Assembly: GCF_033958435.1 (NCBI RefSeq)
Contig: NC_134167.1
Coordinates: 1,880,001-1,944,000 of the forward strand
DNA: 64,000 bases
Direction of reading: 5' to 3'
Source: Carettochelys insculpta
Taxonomy: Eukaryota > Chordata > Testudines > Carettochelyidae
The position numbers and the translations under genes were made by a program. Positions 58,491 through 64,000 of the stretch are shown in pieces (within the stretch, counting starts at the first letter, position 1; the number at the start of each line of letters is the position of its first letter). The notes below the pieces were generated by a model. The model was given only the letters and a program-made list of their open reading frames with translations, had not been told where the DNA came from and did no database searches.

Positions 58491-61400
58491 ATGAGAAGGC
58501 CTGAAATGATAGAAAAAGTCTTTGTAGAAGCTATTGCCAGAATTCTCGCCTGCCCTCAAGCCCAAGTAACCAGCCATTTGTAGAAAACAACACATTCCAA
58601 ATTGGGTTTTTACTTACTATTGCTTCTGCTCATCTGTCCCGGCAGCTCTGCAGAGTGCACTCAGAGGCCAGCTGCAGTCCGAAGAAGCCCTCTCTCCATA
58701 TACTGATGGTCAGTTTGGAAAAGCAACATTTATGTCTGACGTTCCATGAGGATTTCTTCGCTGCTCCTCCTCTCGGCTATTTGAGAAAGTTCCCCTCCGT
58801 CTTGTTCTTTTGTGAGCTGCTTTGACCTCTACCAGCTGCCGCTCATCCACAGTACGGTCAGCAGAAGCCTGGACCAATTCACCTTCATAGACTGTGATGA
58901 ACTGGGGGACTGGGCCAACAAGTGAGCCCAGCACCCAATCAGGGACTTTTGGCTCGGGAAAGGCACATCACCAGGCACGAGGAAAGACTGAGGCAGGCTG
59001 TGCAGCTTGAGGGTGGCCTTTCATCAGGGAGCAGGCACTCACTTTGCTGTTCCTGGCAGAGGAGCAGTGGCTAAGGGGAGAGGACGGAGAATGGTTAGTG
59101 TCTGGTGTCAGTAGTGGCTGCATGAGAAGTGACCCCTGCAACATCTGCTGACCCAAGCGGTCAGAGTGACATAGCCCCATGTGCTCCTATGGACTGCCCC
59201 TGCCCTTGTGCCAAGTGCATGGCAACCGGGGACAGTGGGAGGAAATGAGGGAGAGGCAGGGGGCACACAATGAGAGAACTGCTGTCTTGTGCAGTCTGCA
59301 TGCCTTCGTGCACTTGGTTTGCCCCCCATCAGGCTCTGCTGTTCCTGGGGTGCTGGGAGGCAGGGGAACAGCAGCTGGCCTGCATGCCAGTGGGCGAGTG
59401 GTGTGCTCTTCTAAGGCGCGTTTGTGTAAAAAAGAGCTTTTTATATCACCAGCAAAGTTGATTGCTCTCGCAGCTGCACATCACGCAATGGGGATTCAAA
59501 ATAACACAGGGAAATATGTTATGAGGGACAATTAAGCAGACGCCATTCCCTTAGCCAGCTAGTCACATCAATTCACACTTCAATTATTGCTAACTGTGAG
59601 AGTCCATGTTGCGAGGCAGACCCCACCCTTCCAGTTCATAAGTACATTGCCTGGCAGCCAAGTCCCCGCCTGCCAGTGTGTCTCAAGCCTGTAACATGAG
59701 AGCATAAGGCCTCTCTGCCTTTTATCACCCAGATGCGGCAAGGGGCTGTCTGGTGGAGCCTGCCCATTCAGGGGCCACTCGCTCGCACAGACCGATTCAG
59801 AGAGAAGGCTCACCTCTGGCTCTACAAAGCTGGTGAAGAGCAGAGCAAGCCCCAGTCATGTAAACAGCACAGATGCCAGCGGCCTCCAAGTGGGGCTGTA
59901 CAAATTTCCCACAAGCAGATTCAGTACTGGCTGCCTGCATCATTAAACCTTCTTTTCCATGGCCGCCTAAGTCATAGCATAGTTTCTTAAGTCAAGGCAC
60001 AGGAGGGTTATGCAAGTACATGCCCTTCCCCCAGAACAACAATGCGGATAGCACCTACGTTTATGGCCGTGTCAGATAATGGGAATTGTACCCCAGCGTA
60101 GACTCCTCATAGGTGAAAAATCTGCCATCATGAAAGGTTCCAGTGCTGCCCGGGTTAAGACTTCTAGGCTATCTGAGGTGGGAAAGCTGGGGGTACATGA
60201 GTACCAATAGTGGCTGCTGCACCATTTGGAAACTCCCACGCTCTCAAAACCAGCCATTACTTCAGGAATCACTTTTGTGCCCACCATTTTACAGTAAACC
60301 AGGTCTGCCACCGCCTTATCTGTAACAGACTGGAATCAGCAGTGTCCTCGTGCTGAGAGCACCTCATTTCTGGATCAGCAAGGGTGTCTTCATGCCTGTG
60401 TGTGTACACTGAATGGCAAGGGCAAGATACTCAAAAACCTCCAGAGATGGAGCTTTCTGCATGCAAGCTGTCTGGGCTTCCTGCTGGCCATTCCCACATC
60501 TACATGGCTTCACCTTCAGGGCGGGATGCATGTCACAAGATGGGGCAAATCTCTTATTGTGCAGTCACCTGCACCCCATGTTTTTGTTGTGATGGAGTCA
60601 ACTGAGACAATGGTCATTGTAACAGGCAAGGTCAGCTCTGGAATTTATTGCATCCTTAGAAACAATAGAAATCAGCAGCTACTGCTGGGAAAGATTAAAT
60701 GCTGCTGCTTATACTGCAGTCACAAGTGATGAACTAACTACAATAGTGGGTCACACTGCAGTTTTTTTCTCAATGTGTCGTTGTCTTAATGTTCATAAAT
60801 TTGCAGCTTATATTTTAGGAAGATATATTAATGGAAGTAGCAATTACAGCAGCTATTTGCCTGAACAAAAATGGAGTAAATAGAGAGAATAATAGTTAGT
60901 GCAAGCTTTTTTCACATGTTTGAGCACTCTTTGCAGATCCTTTTGCTTTCTTCCTGGCAAATGACAATGAGTTAAACGTTATTGACAATTTATTACCATG
61001 ACAATAATGCCTCACTAACCCAACTGAGTGCAGGGAGCCATTGTGAAAAACCTTCTGTTCAGGCATGTAATCACAGACAGGCTTGATGCACACCCCCGCC
61101 ACAAATACACAGACAGCATGCTAGGCACTGTCCAAATATTACCAAAAAATTTAAAAAAAGGCGCTTCTGTCTGCTTTGGAGAACATACATCCCGGTCTTG
61201 TTTTATCCATTTTACCTCTGCAGGGCAGAGGATCAAAAATCAGTCAGGAAACAATGCATTTGACCGGACCCATTTCTGGTGACAGAGGTGGGTAGATCTA
61301 GAAGGCTAATGAAATAAGTTCTGCAATGTCCATAATCATATTCAAAACAGTGAGATTACCTGCTGTAGGACCCTTAGTCAGTTATTGCTCAAAGTCAAGA

Positions 61401-64000
61401 GGTGTTTGCTTTAGCCATACCAGAGAAATGACCACCACATCTGGTCTGTTGGCTCAGCTCCTTGGGCAAGAGCAGGTCTTCAGGAGGATGAAAAGGTTGA
61501 GTAAACGGCTCTCGTTCTGGTGGTTGGGGCAGGACAGCAACCTCTCCACGAATGGCTGTAAGACTTCCACTGCAACCGGCTAAACTATCAGCATTTAACA
61601 CACCACATGGGGCTGCTCACATTCCAGCAATGCATGCAGATTCCACCCTGGCCAGTCCCAGCGTGTTCCCACCACCCCACCTTGCCTTGGTGAGCTCACC
61701 TGGAGCACTAGGGAGGAAGAGGGTAGGGCGCTCTCAGAAGATACATTTCTTCTAGTGAAATTTGCGGTCTTGCAGTCCCACAGGACTGGCAGAATCTCTC
61801 TCTATGGAAGCACATGGTGGTTAACTTTTAGAGCAGATCAAGTGTCGGGGTAGTACCTGGGCCAAAGTTAGAGGTGCCAAGTGAACAGGCACAGTTCAGA
61901 GAGGTGTCATGGGGCAGCTAAGTGAGTGTAAGAGAATCAAAGGGTATTTTACCTGATAAGAAGGTGGAATGAGGCACGACAGGCATTGGTACAGCTACTG
62001 GCTTGTGACTCAGAAAATCTTAGTTACATTCCCAGTGCTGTCACTAACTGTCTGCGTCCTTTCTTGTGTTTTATGCCCCTTGGCTAACACAGCAATCAAA
62101 CTACTGCCTTACTTCCACCTTTTGTCTCCTTACACTCTTCATGGGGACCACCTGCTCTTACTACAGACGTTCAGGCCTCACTCCCATATGTGCTCACCCC
62201 TTTCTTGCCTGGCCAGGCCGCAGCAGGGTTCACCTCCCATCCCTATTCATGCTGTGGGTGGCAGGAGCTGGGGGGGCCTGGCAGCCTGCTCCACTCCACC
62301 GAGTCGCACCCTGGCTCGCTGCACCTGGTGCTCTGGGTTGGCGGGAACTCAGGCACTCTGCTTCCTGCCACAGCTGAGGAGCCACCCACAAGGGGCTGGG
62401 AGGGTGGTAAGGGAAAGTGGAGCAGGAAGGTACAGATGCAATGAGTTACCAGATAGTTGGAACTTAAAATGATCCTTATGATCTTCTTGGTTTTTGAAAT
62501 TCTATAACTGGTAAAGTGCTACTGAAAATCAGGTTTATTTCTTGACTGATGGAGGCTGGCTACATTCTCTCTCTTGCTCAGCATTCCAAGAGTAATGATG
62601 GAGGAGCCATGGGGATGAGGCCCTCCAATCTCTGTTGAGCAGGAGAGGCTGGTTTCCAATGGCTGGGCACAAATGCCTTTGCTTACTCTCAAGCCCAGGC
62701 CAATCTGCGGAGGTTGAACACTTGCCTAAAAAACGCAATGCTCTGCTTGTGAGCTGGTCAAATAATTGCGGTGGGAATGGCCGAGGGGGATGGTGGGAGC
62801 CAAGGAGCAGAATGGAAAAACCCAAGTAAGGGAAAAAGCCCAGAGAGAAGGCACTATGACAAACAAGTGAGCAATCCTCCAATGCACAGAACAGCCTCAC
62901 CGCCTGCTCATTTCAGCGGAGAGCTGAAAGCACAAATAAGCCCCTTGATTTCCACAAGAGTTCGATGCCCTCTGCAGAGTGCAGGCTGTGCTCAGCATGT
63001 TGGGAACAGTGTGAGGAAAGCAGCAGAGAAATTCTAAGGAGAACGACATGTGGTCTGCAGACCCTCTGTGTTTGGTGCTAATCTAGATGTGGGGGCTCGC
63101 TCTTCAATCTCCAAAATTTACAGCAAATGCCCTTCAGCCAAGACAGTTACCTTCAGGCTGAGTTTCAGCTGAGCGAGCCTTGTGTCCGGCTGCTGGCCTG
63201 CTCGGCAGCCAATGAGCCCAGCTGCACTGCTTTGGAACCCACTGAGTAGCCACAGCCTGGCCCCCAGTTTAACAGCCAGGCTTAGAGGCCATACTCCCAG
63301 AGCAGATCAGTGGCCACTCACTGTACACCAAGCATCCTGCCTACAGCTGGGCTTGGTCTTCTCCAGACCTTGCTTATGCTCCTTCTTGGCTTCACTCGTT
63401 GCCTCTCCTTAGATTGTTTCCAGGACTCTACCAGCACTGCACACAGATCTAGCCAGTCGGCATGGCTGCCAGCAAGCCGGTCAGCTACACCTGGATATAA
63501 ACTTGGGTTTGAATGATGGGTGGAAAAGGTACAGAAAGGCACAGTAGTTTTGCAAACCCTACAGCACAGGGCTGGGTTCCACACTGCCTGACATCCTACA
63601 TAGCCATCCCCACCTGGGCTTGTGATTAGGATGCTAGTCTGGAGCATTAAAGGGGTTGGGGGATCCAAGCCGCTACCGTTACCCAGGCGGGACTGAGGGT
63701 TGGCTGTCCCTAACCCCAGCCCTTCTACCCAAGACTCGGCCCCTTCCAGGGCCCAGAGAGGACCCCCCAGTTGCACATTGCCTAAGGCCCCACAATGTCT
63801 GTCCCCAGCCCTGGGACGCATACACATGGATTCCAACCCCAGCTGAATGAGCAGCTCAGAAAAACTAAGACAGGGAATAAAAATCCCTGATAGGGAGAAA
63901 TTATGCTGTTTGGGCTCTTGGGCAAGGCTTTCAAGACATAAGCAAGAGACCCAGTGTTCAGCCTAGATTAACCCTAAGGGACGAATGGAACTTGCTTATT
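58491..64000. other. Unannotated DNA to the window end
   Basis: I see no gene. Open frames such as 59179-59535, 60400-60729, 61969-62472 and 63318-63836 have no recognisable domain, and most overlap frames on the opposite strand. A faint MIR-like word ('tcactaactgtctgcgtcc') lies near 62043. Confidence 0.4.

Noticed and set aside
61969..62472. 167-codon plus-strand frame
   Set aside because: GC-rich region with open frames in several phases; starts in MIR-like sequence; no recognisable domain.
63318..63836. 172-codon minus-strand frame
   Set aside because: No domain or exon signals; an overlapping plus-strand frame of similar quality exists.

Overview
The window looks like vertebrate nuclear DNA from a non-avian reptile, most likely a turtle. 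It carries many CR1 LINE copies of different ages, a Penelope-like reverse transcriptase relic, PIF/Harbinger-, hAT- and Tigger-like DNA transposons, ancient MIR/L2 copies, and several copies of a hairpin-shaped repeat I associate with turtle genomes. The species call is an inference from repeat content. I recognise no host protein-coding exon, rRNA gene, tRNA gene or CRISPR array. All convincing coding sequence belongs to dead transposable elements, so this is probably intergenic or intronic DNA.

Layout. 1-11 kb: mostly unique AT-rich DNA with scattered MIR copies, a CR1 tail (2985-3345), a Tigger-like element carrying a poly(A)-containing insert (5538-6037), the Penelope-like relic (6880-7735) and an AT-rich tract full of homeodomain-type core motifs (10080-10440). 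11-20 kb: an LTR-like block (11160-11743), a CA microsatellite, and two CR1 fragments (14862-15300 minus, 18465-19292 plus). 20.4-23.2 kb: a hAT-like element of about 1.8 kb with a matching 8-bp target duplication, inserted in a hairpin repeat, followed by two hairpin repeats that share three copies of one 13-bp target. 27.6-33.6 kb: a degenerate GC-rich repeat zone, then a CR1 tail interrupted by an LTR-like insert, then a 3.9-kb minisatellite of about 70 units of 56 bp with higher-order structure. 40.1-48.5 kb: a nested transposon stack. It holds a nearly complete CR1 with ORF1 (zinc-finger-like, coiled coil, SGNH esterase) and ORF2 (endonuclease plus reverse transcriptase) on the minus strand, abutting an older CR1 split by a Tigger-like MITE, and then a plus-strand CR1 split by a Harbinger-like element. 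49.2-50.9 kb: a 197-bp near-perfect palindrome and a third well-bounded hairpin repeat. 51-64 kb: mostly unannotated DNA with MIR, CR1 and MITE fragments.

The nesting gives a relative history: MIR/L2 first, then old CR1, then DNA transposons and hairpin repeats inside them, and finally expansion of the minisatellite to one side of a CR1 tail. The best candidates for something under-described are the hairpin repeats (13-bp target duplications, one unpaired head, long inverted arms) and the 56-bp array with its diverged upstream relatives. Family names rest on recognition of characteristic sequence, not on a database search.
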